Shown here: piece by piece, positions 52,869-63,548 of the stretch
Numbering within the stretch: the stretch's first letter is position 1
Layout: each line of letters opens with the position of its first letter
DNA from: Gemmatimonadaceae bacterium
Lineage (GTDB): Bacteria > Gemmatimonadota > Gemmatimonadetes > Gemmatimonadales > Gemmatimonadaceae
DNA: 64,000 bases
Assembly: GCA_030835125.1 (NCBI GenBank)
Contig: JAUQWM010000063.1
Location: 186,001 to 250,000, forward strand
Direction of reading: 5' to 3'
Notes under the pieces: model-generated
Databases searched by the model: none
What the model saw: only the letters and a program-made list of their open reading frames with translations
What the model was told of the DNA's origin: nothing
Position numbers and translations under genes: made by a program

Positions 52869-52940
52869 GGCATCAGGCATCAGGCATCAGGCATCAGCGG
52901 AAACGGGAAGACCCCGATGCCTGATGCCCGATGCCTGTGG
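52869..52940. repeat. Inverted heptamer arrays GGCATCA / CCTGATG between ffh and rpsP
   Basis: Four GGCATCA units (52869-52896) face CCCGATG, CCTGATG, CCCGATG and CCTGTGG (52913-52940). With G-U pairs the arms form a stem of about 25 bp around a short loop. It lies 8 bp from the ffh stop codon. Confidence 0.87.
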
Positions 52941-52947
52941 CCTCTCC

Positions 52948-54273
52948 CTACCGCATCAACCCGGGCGGCAGGCTCATGCGCCCGCCCCCCGTGGCCTTCT
53001 TCATCATCTTCTGCATCTCCCGGAACTGGTCCAGGAGCTTGTTCACTTCACTGATCGGCCGGCCGGCTCCCTTCGCGATCCGGGCCCGGCGCGAGCCGTT
53101 AATGATACCGGGCGTCTTCCGTTCCTGCGCGGTCATGGACAGCACGATCGCCTCCACGTGTTTCATCCGCTTGGGGTCGGAATTCACCTGCTTCAGCATC
53201 TTGGCGTTCACCCCGGGGAGCATCTTCAGCAGCCCCTCGAGCGGCCCGAGCTTCTGCATCTGCTTCATGGCCGTCAGGAAGTCCTGCAGGTCGACCCCCT
53301 CCTTCCGGACCTTCTTCTCCAGTTTCTTCGCCTCGGCGGCGTCGAAGGCCTCCTGCGCCTTCTCCACCAGCGACACGATGTCGCCCATCTGCAGGATGCG
53401 CCCCGCCATGCGCTCGGGGTGGAACTCCTCGAGCGCGTCGGCCTTCTCGCCGACGCCGATGTACTTGATCGGCTTCTTCGTGGCGCCGTAGATGGAGAGG
53501 GCCGCGCCGCCGCGGGCATCGCCGTCCATCTTGGTCAGGATCACCCCGGTGATGCCTAACGCGTCGTTGAACCCCTGGGCGATCCGCACGGCGTCCTGGC
53601 CCGTCATGCCGTCGGCGACGAGCAGGATCTCGTCCGGGTGGACGGCATCGCGCACCCGCACCAGCTCCGCCATCATCTGCTCGTCGATCTGCAGGCGACC
53701 GGCGGTATCGAGCACGACGACGCGATCGCGCGCCCGGCGCCCTTCCTCGATGCCGGCCCGGGCGATCTTCACCACGTCCTTCGTGGTGCGATCGGCGTGG
53801 ACCGGAACCTCGAGCTGCGCCCCGAGCGTCTCGAGCTGGTCGATGGCGGCGGGGCGGTAGACGTCGGCAGCCACCAGCCTGGTCGGTCGCCCTTCCGCCT
53901 TCAACCGACGGGCCAGCTTGGCGGCCGTGGTCGTCTTGCCCGAGCCCTGCAGGCCCACCAGCATCACGACGGTTGGCGGGACGCTGTTGAAGACCAGGCC
54001 CTCGCGCTTCTCGCCAAGCATGGCGGTGAGCTCGTCATGAACGATCTTGACGAGCTGCTGGGCAGGCGCGACGGTCCTGATGGCCGCAATGCCGGCAGCC
54101 TTCTGTTCAACGCGCTCCAGGAACTCCCGCGTCAGCTGGAAGCTGACGTCAGCTTCGAGGAGGACCCGCCGCATTTCGCGGAGGCCGTCCTTGATATCGG
54201 CATCCGAAAGGACCCCGCGACCGCGGAGCTTGGAAAAGACGCCGGAAACCTTCTCGGAAAGCTCGTCGAACAT
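52948..54273 (-). CDS. ffh: Signal recognition particle protein Ffh
   Basis: 441 residues. N domain, then the G domain with GLQGSGKTTTAAKLA, DVYRPAAIDQL, LDTAGRLQ and TKMDGDARGGAAL. The Met-rich M domain ends the chain (FREMQKMMKKATGGGRMSLPPGLM). Binds 4.5S RNA and signal sequences. First gene of the minus-strand translation cluster. Confidence 0.97.
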   Translation of the reverse strand: MFDELSEKVSGVFSKLRGRGVLSDADIKDGLREMRRVLLEADVSFQLTREFLERVEQKAAGIAAIRTVAPAQQLVKIVHDELTAMLGEKREGLVFNSVPPTVVMLVGLQGSGKTTTAAKLARRLKAEGRPTRLVAADVYRPAAIDQLETLGAQLEVPVHADRTTKDVVKIARAGIEEGRRARDRVVVLDTAGRLQIDEQMMAELVRVRDAVHPDEILLVADGMTGQDAVRIAQGFNDALGITGVILTKMDGDARGGAALSIYGATKKPIKYIGVGEKADALEEFHPERMAGRILQMGDIVSLVEKAQEAFDAAEAKKLEKKVRKEGVDLQDFLTAMKQMQKLGPLEGLLKMLPGVNAKMLKQVNSDPKRMKHVEAIVLSMTAQERKTPGIINGSRRARIAKGAGRPISEVNKLLDQFREMQKMMKKATGGGRMSLPPGLMR

Positions 54274-54345
54274 AGCCGCTCAATTTAGCCCTTCTGAAGT
54301 CCTAACCGGTAGTGTGACTTGGACTTCCAATGCACCGCAGTAGCC

Positions 54346-54436
54346 GTGACTCGTGACTCGTGATTCGTGACTCGGCACCGCGGCCCGTCAATTGCCCGGG
54401 TTTCTGCCGAGTCACGATTCACGAATCACGAATCAC
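54346..54436. repeat. Inverted heptamer arrays GTGACTC / GAGTCAC upstream of lon
   Basis: GTGACTC, GTGACTC, GTGATTC, GTGACTC (54346-54373) face GAGTCAC, GATTCAC, GAATCAC, GAATCAC (54409-54436). Including flanking CG and GG/CC pairs the arms form a near-perfect stem of about 32 bp around a loop of roughly 33 nt. It lies between divergent ffh and lon. Confidence 0.88.
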
Positions 54437-54512
54437 GATTGTATGTTGCTGTCGGCAAAGAGCTTGGGCCTCCCGCGCTGGTCGGAGCCAGCGGGAGTGG
54501 GCAGGTCGTCGG

Positions 54513-54547
54513 TCTCCCATCTCCCGTCTCCCATCTCCCATCTCCCA
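54513..54547. repeat. Heptamer array TCTCCCA, 5 units, touching the lon start codon
   Basis: TCTCCCA, TCTCCCG and three TCTCCCA, then G and the ATG of lon. It fills the place where a Shine-Dalgarno sequence would be, and its pyrimidine-rich sequence cannot serve as one. Confidence 0.88.
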
Positions 54548-54548
54548 G

Positions 54549-57011
<2,463 letters not shown>

Positions 57012-57982
57012 GGTTGGGATCCATCGCGGTCGCGGTCCCATAGGCCTGGCGGGCCGCGGCCAGGTCGCCGCGCCGTTCGGCGATCATGCCGAGGCGCCAG
57101 TGGGCCGCCGCCGTCGTCGGCTCGTTAGGGCGCGGTGTGTGGTCGAGGTAGGCGCGCAGCGCCGCCTCGCCACGGTCCAGTTGCTCGCCCGACTCGGACG
57201 CCGTCCGCCCGATCGCGTACCGCACCGTCGCCAGGTCCGCTCGTGACCGCTCGAGGCGCTCCAGCACGGCCCAGGCGGCTTCCCACTGCTTCCGGGCCAG
57301 TTGCACGTTGACGAGCGTGAAGTAGGACGAAGCACTGTCCGGGTACTCCTGCAGCAGGCCTTCATGCACGCGGATGAGTTCTGCCGTGTCCTTCGCCACG
57401 AACGCCACGTTGCCGAGCGCCATCGCGCCACGGTACGGGTTCAGGCGCGCGATCGCGGCAGCCTCCTCGCGGGCGCGGCCGACCCCGCCGCCAAGGAATC
57501 CCGGCGCGGCGAGGTAGTAGCGCAGGAGACCCTCCCGTGGCGCGATGTACGTGGAATCGAGCGCGACCGCGCGCTCGAACTCGCCCTTGGTCCGGCGCGC
57601 CAGGCCCGGCTGGCGCAGGGGGTTCGCTCGCGATGCCTGCTCGCCGGATGCGCGGCCAAACCAGAAGTGGAAGATCGCGACGTCGGGCTGCGCCTTCACC
57701 GCTCTCTCGAACTCTGCGCCGGCGGCGCCCCATTTCTGCTCTGCGAGCAACCGGCATCCCTTCAGGAAGGAAGCGCGATGCCCCGATTCGCGTTCGGCGA
57801 GCGGTTGCAGGGCCACCAGGTTGGCGGGACGGGGATCGTCCGTCATCCGGAAGCAGGTCCGCTCCAGGTCCTGCGCCGATCCGCCCTGGGCGCGAAGCGA
57901 CCCAGGAGCCATCAGCAGGAACAAGGTGATGAGGAAAGCCGGTTGAGATCGCATCGTCAGGATGCTCGGGTAGTCCTCCTGG

Positions 57983-58010
57983 CCTCTGGCCTGTGGCCTC
58001 TGGCCTCCTG
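57983..58010. repeat. Heptamer array, CCTCTGG family, 4 units
   Basis: CCTCTGG, CCTGTGG, CCTCTGG and CCTCCTG in phase, upstream of the TPR gene start. Related to the CCTCTGA family at 20616-20670. Confidence 0.75.
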
Positions 58011-58137
58011 TAGTACGCAAGCAGCATACGAATGGTGCCGGAAGTAGCGAGCGCCCTTTCGTCCCTCCTCGCTTCCCACCATCGTCCACCGCGCGATGCC
58101 GAAGCCGCACCAGATCCGGACCCATACCGCTCACCAC

Positions 58138-58650
58138 ATGTCCAGCCGGAACATCGTCGCCCTCGTCCTCACCTGTGTCTCGATCGGCCTGCTGATCCCG
58201 GGCCTCACGCAGCCCGTGCTCACGATCGTCGCCAGCATCGACCTGCTGGGGGCCACCCGCGAGATCTTTCGCCAGACGCAGAGTGTGCTGCAGGCCGTGC
58301 GGACCCTGCATGACTCGGGGAACGACTTCGTGGCGGGGCTGATCCTGTTCTTCAGCATCACCGTGCCGTTCCTGAAGGCGCTCGCCCTGGTGGTGATCCT
58401 GTCCATGCGGGAGAGCCTGGGTCGCTATCGCCTCTACCTGTTCGTGCGGTCACTCAGCAAGTGGGCGATGGCCGACGTGTTCGCGGTGGGCGTGCTCATC
58501 GCCATGCTGGCGGCGAAGGGCACCGAGAACCTGGATGGAATCGCGGGGAGCGGGTTCTATTTCTTCGCGTCGTACTGCCTGGTTTCCAACCTCGCCTTCC
58601 AGATCCTCAAGGTGGAGCCGGTGGCTTCCGGACGCGACGTCACTTCCTGA
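58138..58650 (+). CDS. PqiA-family membrane protein
   Basis: 170 residues from ATG 58138. Four membrane segments. LVLTCVSIGLLIPGLTQPVLTI opens the family domain, and LSKWAMADVFAVGVLIAML is its signature. PqiA proteins help lipid transport between membranes with MCE proteins, but no MCE gene is near. The 3' end overlaps the DUF4399 gene by 11 bp. Confidence 0.78.
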   Translation: MSSRNIVALVLTCVSIGLLIPGLTQPVLTIVASIDLLGATREIFRQTQSVLQAVRTLHDSGNDFVAGLILFFSITVPFLKALALVVILSMRESLGRYRLYLFVRSLSKWAMADVFAVGVLIAMLAAKGTENLDGIAGSGFYFFASYCLVSNLAFQILKVEPVASGRDVTS

Positions 58651-59089
58651 ACGTCGTATCCGGGAAGGCGACCACCACGATGTTGATCGTGTCCGCGACC
58701 AGCGGCTTGAGCGGCACGTGCGCCGGATCGGCGAGAACGGTGATGATGCGATGCGGACCCGGCAGGACGCTGTCCCAGTGGAATGACGTCTGCGCCTTGC
58801 CGAGGTGGATGACGCCCGTCACGCCCATCGGGATCGGGTTCTCCGGCGATGGCAGGTCGGTGTCCAGGTACAGGTGATGGTGCGCGGTACCCGGCCGGTT
58901 CTCGGCGACTGGTGCAAGCTCGATCCCGCTGACGCCCAGGGTGATGTTGACCGCGCTCCCGACCACCGTGTCCCCATCCGCTGGGCTCGTGATCGAGACC
59001 GTCACGACCGGCGGCGCCGCTTCCTTCGCGCAGGCGACGACCACGAGCAAGCCAAGGAGCCGGGCGCTGTGCGCCAGCAGTCGAGCCAT
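58640..59089 (-). CDS. DUF4399-family lipoprotein
   Basis: 149 residues. Lipobox LLVVVAC at the N terminus. DUF4399 features: VSITSPADGDTV, AHHHLYLDTDLP (three consecutive His, possible metal site), GPHRIITVLAD. Exported, function unknown. Overlaps the convergent pqiA-like gene by 11 bp. Confidence 0.75.
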   Translation of the reverse strand: MARLLAHSARLLGLLVVVACAKEAAPPVVTVSITSPADGDTVVGSAVNITLGVSGIELAPVAENRPGTAHHHLYLDTDLPSPENPIPMGVTGVIHLGKAQTSFHWDSVLPGPHRIITVLADPAHVPLKPLVADTINIVVVAFPDTTFRK

Positions 59090-59155
59090 TGATCCTCCAG
59101 GGGTGTTCCGTCGTCCCGCGTCCGCCTCTGAACGTATCGCACCGGCGGATCGTTG

Positions 59156-59602
59156 TCAGCGCTTGCGCGCGAGGATGGTGCCCCGGCAGTTGGCGGAACC
59201 GCAGTGGCAGGGGTAGCGGCGCTTCGCGGCAGGGGTGTGGCGCTCGGGGAGGATGAACGCGTAGTCGTAGGCAAGCTCTTCGCCGGTCGCGATGTCCCGG
59301 ATGCTCTCGATCCAGATCCGGTCGTCCTCGACCACGGCATCGCAATTGGGATCGCAGGAGTGGTTGATGAATCGCGCGTCGTTGCCGTCGACCAGGGCAT
59401 CGATGACGATGTCGTCGTCGATGGCGAAGAGGTACGTGACGTGCCCGACGCCAGGGAGGTCAGGGTAGCGTTCATCGGCCTCGGCCGGCGTGATGCGCGC
59501 GCCCGCGTACTCGATGAGCCGTGTGCCGGCGGCGATGGGCCGCGTGGCGAAGGCGCCTAGTCCGTGCATGGGTGACGCGCGGATCTCGAACGGTGGGGAC
59601 AT
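59156..59602 (-). CDS. SET-domain lysine methyltransferase-like protein
   Basis: 148 residues, almost entirely one SET domain. SPMHGLGAFATRPIAAGTRLIEYAG opens it, INHSCDPNC is the NHSCxPN SAM motif, and GEELAYDYAF supplies the catalytic Tyr. The post-SET zinc cysteines are PCHCGSANCRGTIL. All key residues are intact, so it is likely active. SET proteins are uncommon in bacteria, and the substrate is unknown (candidates are ribosomal or DNA-binding proteins). Confidence 0.88.
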   Translation of the reverse strand: MSPPFEIRASPMHGLGAFATRPIAAGTRLIEYAGARITPAEADERYPDLPGVGHVTYLFAIDDDIVIDALVDGNDARFINHSCDPNCDAVVEDDRIWIESIRDIATGEELAYDYAFILPERHTPAAKRRYPCHCGSANCRGTILARKR

Positions 59603-59670
59603 GGGTGCAAGCTACGTGAATCGCGCGGAACGACACGTGGACGGGGGAAGTCCGGCGGACCGGGGGTTCC

Positions 59671-59698
59671 GAGTCACGATTCACGATTTGCGAATCAC
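59671..59698. repeat. Heptamer array GAGTCAC/GATTCAC/GAATCAC, 4 units
   Basis: GAGTCAC, GATTCAC, GATTTGC and GAATCAC. It lies between the divergent SET-domain and propeller genes. Confidence 0.78.
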
Positions 59699-59804
59699 GC
59701 CGGGTCGCGAACGCGTGTTCGGCCGGGCTGCCGCGCGCCGCCGGGACTCGTGGCGCCCGTCTGGTCACGGCAACGCTTCGTTCCTGTGGCGTGACTGTAG
59801 TCGT

Positions 59805-60929
59805 ATGATCTGCGCCGCCATGCTGCTCGCCGTCGTCCCGGCCATCCAGGACCGCGTTCCCGAGGTGACGCTCGGTGCGAAAGTCGCCGCCATCTCCGAG
59901 CCCTTCAGCGGTGCCATGGGCCTGGCGGAACTGCCCGATGGCCGCGTCATCGTGAGCGACCGTGTCGAGCAGGTGTTCGCCCTCGCCGACTTCGCGACGG
60001 GGCAGCGTCGGACCATCGGGCGCAACGGGACGGGCCCGAACGAGTACCTGACGCCATTCGGGCCGACCAGGTGGCGCGGGGACACGTTGCTCGGTTACGA
60101 CCCGAACAACCGCCGCTACCTGCGCATCACACCAGAAGGCGCGATCGCCGGGGCCATCGCCTTCCCGGATACCCGCGGCAGCGGCGTCACCGGCTGGGCC
60201 ACTCCCCGCGGCGTCGACTCACAGGGCCGCGTCTACTGGGACATGCCCATCATCGAGATGCAGCCCGTGGTGAAGCGCTCGATGAAGGCGCGACTGGTTC
60301 GGTGGCTGCCGGGCGCGGGCACGCCCGAAGTCGCGCTTGAGTTTGCTGATCACGGACAGTTCGAGCATGAGTTCCGCTACCGCCCGATGCCGCAGACGGA
60401 CGCCTGGGTGGTCGGTTCCGATGGGCGCATCGGAGTCCTCTCGGCCGCCGAATACCGGCTCCGCTGGTTCAAGGATGGCGCCGTCGTCGAGACGGGGCCG
60501 GCCATACCCTTTACGCCAACGCGCCTCAATGCGGCAGAGCGCGATGCGTTTCGGGCGCAGAAGATGCTCGAGCCGGCCGCGGGCGGGTCAATGAACGGCG
60601 CGCGCCCCTCGGCGAACCGCCCGTCGCTGGAGCAGGTGAAGGCGGCGTGGCCTGATTCGATCTTCCCCGCGGCGATGCCGCCGTTCGAGATCAACGGTGC
60701 GCTGGTGTCGCCGAGTGGCGAGATCTGGGTTCGCCGTACCGGCCCGGCGTCGGCGCCGTCAGCGCGGGTGGACATCCTCGATCCGCGAGGTCACCTGAAG
60801 GCGACGCTGCGCCTGCCGGCACGAACGAAGCTCTTCGCCTTGGGTGCGCGCGGGGTCTACCTGCTCAGGACGGACGATGACGGGTTCCAGGCCCTGGAGC
60901 GGTACGCCTATCCGGCCATGCCTCGCTAG
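59805..60929 (+). CDS. Beta-propeller (NHL/6-bladed type) protein, probably exported
   Basis: 374 residues from ATG 59805. A short hydrophobic start (MICAAMLLAVVPA) may be a signal peptide. Blades show repeated GLAELPDGRVIVSD, GYDPNNRRYLRITPEG and GVDSQGRVYWD. It resembles the 6-bladed propeller proteins common in this phylum; ligand unknown. Confidence 0.65.
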   Translation: MICAAMLLAVVPAIQDRVPEVTLGAKVAAISEPFSGAMGLAELPDGRVIVSDRVEQVFALADFATGQRRTIGRNGTGPNEYLTPFGPTRWRGDTLLGYDPNNRRYLRITPEGAIAGAIAFPDTRGSGVTGWATPRGVDSQGRVYWDMPIIEMQPVVKRSMKARLVRWLPGAGTPEVALEFADHGQFEHEFRYRPMPQTDAWVVGSDGRIGVLSAAEYRLRWFKDGAVVETGPAIPFTPTRLNAAERDAFRAQKMLEPAAGGSMNGARPSANRPSLEQVKAAWPDSIFPAAMPPFEINGALVSPSGEIWVRRTGPASAPSARVDILDPRGHLKATLRLPARTKLFALGARGVYLLRTDDDGFQALERYAYPAMPR

Positions 60930-60949
60930 CCTCACTCGATCCGCGGATC

Positions 60950-62296
60950 CTACAACAGACCGCCCAGCAGGTAGAGCAGCATCCCGGCCAGCCCGCCCAC
61001 CAGCGTCCCGTTGATGCGGATGAACTGCAGGTCGCGACCGATGGCCAGCTCGATGCGCCGCGAGGTGGCGATGGGGTCCCAGCGCTTCACCGTCGTCGCG
61101 ATCAAGGCACCGACCTCGTCCTGGTACCGCTCGATCACCGAGATGGCGGCGTCCACGATCCACTGGTCGATCCTGGCCATCAGCGCCGGGTCGGACTGGA
61201 TGGCCTGGCCCAGCCCGCGCAGGCCGCGCTCGATGGCCTCGGTGTTCACCTCGTCGGGCGAATCCGCATAACGCGCGAGCGCGGTCTTGGTGTCGCGCCA
61301 GATGGCGCCCGACAGCTGCCGCACCGCCTCCGCACTCAGGACCTCCTCCTTGATCTTCTCGGCCTTGAGGATCACCTCGGGCGAGGCCTGGAGCCTGACG
61401 ATGAACTCGTCGATGGCGGTGTCGAACCGGATGCGCAGCGGGTGCTCCGGGTTCTCATTGACGTCGCGCAGCGTGGCCTCGAGCGCGTCCACGATCCGCT
61501 TCGTGATCCGCTCGTCCACCGCGCCGGGGACCCACCACGGCGACTCCTTGTCCACCCGCTCCCGGATCAGGTCCTGGTTCTCCGTCAGGCCCTTCGCGGT
61601 GAGCCGGATGACCTGGTCGAGCAGGGCCTGGTGGCGGTTGTCGGCGGTGAGCAGGGCGAGGAACTTCCCGATCAGAGGGGCCACCGGCGTCTGCCGCACC
61701 CGGTTCAGCAGCGCGTTGCCGATGAGGGCATCGATGTCCTCGTCCTTGAGCACGCCGGCCCCGGCCGACGCCGCCCTGGCCAGCTGACGCGCCACCGACC
61801 GTGCCGACTCCGGCTCCATCAGCCACGCCGACAGGCGCTCGGCGGGCCGCAGCGTCGCCAGGCGCTGGGCGATGACGTCCTTGTTCAGGAAGTTGCGCTG
61901 GACGAACTGGCCTAACGTGATCCCGACCCGGTCCTTGCGCGCGGGAATGATGGCCGTGTGGGGAATGGGGATCCCCATGGGATGCTTGAAGAGCGCGGTC
62001 ACGGCGAACCAGTCCGCGAGCGCGCCCACCATCGACGCTTCGGCGGTCGCGATGACGATGCCGAGCCAGGGATAACGGCTCTCGAACAGCTTCGCCACGA
62101 TGAAGACGATGGACGCGAGGACGAGGAGGCTGGTGGCCCAGGCCTTCATTCTCCTCAGCGCGCGTTCGCGTTCCTCGTCCTCACCAGGACGAAGGGAGAT
62201 CGGGGCTGTCAGGGAATCGCTGCGTGCTGATTGCTGCCTGCTGCTGCTGCCGCTGCGTGCTGGGGCTGGTGCTGGGTCGCCCGGTGAGGCGCTCAT
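60950..62296 (-). CDS. DUF445-family membrane protein
   Basis: 448 residues from ATG 62296; a later ATG at 62149 would lose the conserved basic stretch ALRRMKAWATSLLVLA. First membrane segment near residue 55, family block GALADWFAVTALFKHPMGIPIPHTAIIP, a long helical middle, and a C-terminal hydrophobic anchor (GTLVGGLAGMLLYLLGGLL). The first 30 or so residues (Ser/Arg/Gln-rich) are encoded by a heptamer array. Function unknown, envelope location. Confidence 0.8.
   Translation of the reverse strand: MSASPGDPAPAPARSGSSSRQQSARSDSLTAPISLRPGEDEERERALRRMKAWATSLLVLASIVFIVAKLFESRYPWLGIVIATAEASMVGALADWFAVTALFKHPMGIPIPHTAIIPARKDRVGITLGQFVQRNFLNKDVIAQRLATLRPAERLSAWLMEPESARSVARQLARAASAGAGVLKDEDIDALIGNALLNRVRQTPVAPLIGKFLALLTADNRHQALLDQVIRLTAKGLTENQDLIRERVDKESPWWVPGAVDERITKRIVDALEATLRDVNENPEHPLRIRFDTAIDEFIVRLQASPEVILKAEKIKEEVLSAEAVRQLSGAIWRDTKTALARYADSPDEVNTEAIERGLRGLGQAIQSDPALMARIDQWIVDAAISVIERYQDEVGALIATTVKRWDPIATSRRIELAIGRDLQFIRINGTLVGGLAGMLLYLLGGLL
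62219..62245. repeat. Heptamer array GCTGCGT/GCTGATT/GCTGCCT, 3-4 units
   Basis: Three clear units then GCTG-rich sequence to about 62275. It lies inside the 5' end of the DUF445 reading frame. Reverse-complement relative of 474-528. Confidence 0.65.
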
Positions 62297-62300
62297 TTCC

Positions 62301-63548
62301 CTAGTCGCGCAGGGTGACGCGCGCGAGGTCGGTCAGGCGCGGCGACACACCGCCGGGGGCATCCGTGAACAACACCACGGGCCGGCCGCCGATATCGCCG
62401 ATCGACATCAGGTAGGTCCGGCCGTCCGCCGAGTAGGTCCGCGTCGTCTGCGAGGCGGACCCGGGCCGGATCGCACCGTGGCGCTTGATCAGGGCCATGT
62501 CGAGCATGTCGAAGAATTCGGCGGCGTCGATCGACGTGTCCCAGACCGTCACCCAGGTCAGCGCGTCGCCGCGCGGCGTCTCGATGAGCTGGTACCGGTC
62601 ACCGTCCCAGCCGGCGGCCCCGCGGACCGCCGACGACTGGTCGCGCAGGTACTCGAACAGCAGGATCCGCGTCTCGAACTCGCCGAGGTTGTTCTCGTAG
62701 GCCACCTTGCCCGTCGCCGGGGCTGGCAGCACGACCGTCGTCGGCTCGTCAGGCGTCTTGAAGTACAGGTCGGGATGGATCAGCTGCTCGGTGGACTGCG
62801 GCATGCGCGCGAACGGCGACTGCCCGGGCGCCTCGGTCTTGAACCGGCGCATGAACTCGGCACCGGTGAGGTACGGAAAGAGCAGCGTCTCCTGCAGGAT
62901 CGTCGGCGCCGAGGCGAAGACCGGCATCGAGCCCTGCATCTCGCGGATGAGCTGGCGGACCTTCTCCCACCCGCCGGGCATGGCGGTGATCGCGTTGTCC
63001 GACCCGATCATCGAACCGATCTGTTCCAGGGTCGCCTGCCCTTCGACGATCGACTGTCCCGTCGTCAGGCGATCGTTGTCGGTGCGTGCCTGCTGCAGCG
63101 AGTCGAGGTTGAAGTGCTGGTCCTGCAGCGCGTGCACCAGCTCGTGGGCGATCGTGATCCCCGTGACCTGTTCGTCACCGCCCTGCACCACGTACAGCGT
63201 CTTGGCCCTGGGATCGTAGTACCCCGCCACCTGCTCGGTCAGGAGTTCGAGCATGAACCCGCGCAGGTCCATCGAGGCGGGAATGAGCGCAAATCGCTTG
63301 TAGGCGCGTTCCATCCCCGACAGCTCCGAGGCCGGCAGCTCGTCGTTGAAGCGCCGCTCGAGGAATGCACGCACCGAGTCCCGCGTCTGCTCCTCGAGCC
63401 GTGGCGGTGTGATGAACTTCAGGCCGGTGGCCTGCTCGATCTCCGGGACCGCCTCGCGGACCTTGTCGGCGTACGGGCCTTCGCTGGCGTCACCGCGGCC
63501 GCACGCCGCGACGAGCGCGAGCGCCGCGAGCCTCGTCAGGCGGCCCAT
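62301..63548 (-). CDS. Zinc metallopeptidase-like lipoprotein
   Basis: 415 residues from ATG 63548. Lipobox ALALVAAC. The zinc site is ITIAHELVHALQDQHF (HExxH) with a later Glu in SIVEGQATLEQIG as third ligand. The rest is unrecognised. Likely an envelope protease. Its 5' end overlaps the Clp-like gene by 13 bp, and DUF445 follows after 4 bp, so the three probably form an operon. Confidence 0.75.
   Translation of the reverse strand: MGRLTRLAALALVAACGRGDASEGPYADKVREAVPEIEQATGLKFITPPRLEEQTRDSVRAFLERRFNDELPASELSGMERAYKRFALIPASMDLRGFMLELLTEQVAGYYDPRAKTLYVVQGGDEQVTGITIAHELVHALQDQHFNLDSLQQARTDNDRLTTGQSIVEGQATLEQIGSMIGSDNAITAMPGGWEKVRQLIREMQGSMPVFASAPTILQETLLFPYLTGAEFMRRFKTEAPGQSPFARMPQSTEQLIHPDLYFKTPDEPTTVVLPAPATGKVAYENNLGEFETRILLFEYLRDQSSAVRGAAGWDGDRYQLIETPRGDALTWVTVWDTSIDAAEFFDMLDMALIKRHGAIRPGSASQTTRTYSADGRTYLMSIGDIGGRPVVLFTDAPGGVSPRLTDLARVTLRD

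Noticed and set aside
54360-54548. 63 extra N-terminal codons for Lon
   Set aside because: They are translated heptamer repeats; the Lon domain starts at the ATG at 54549.
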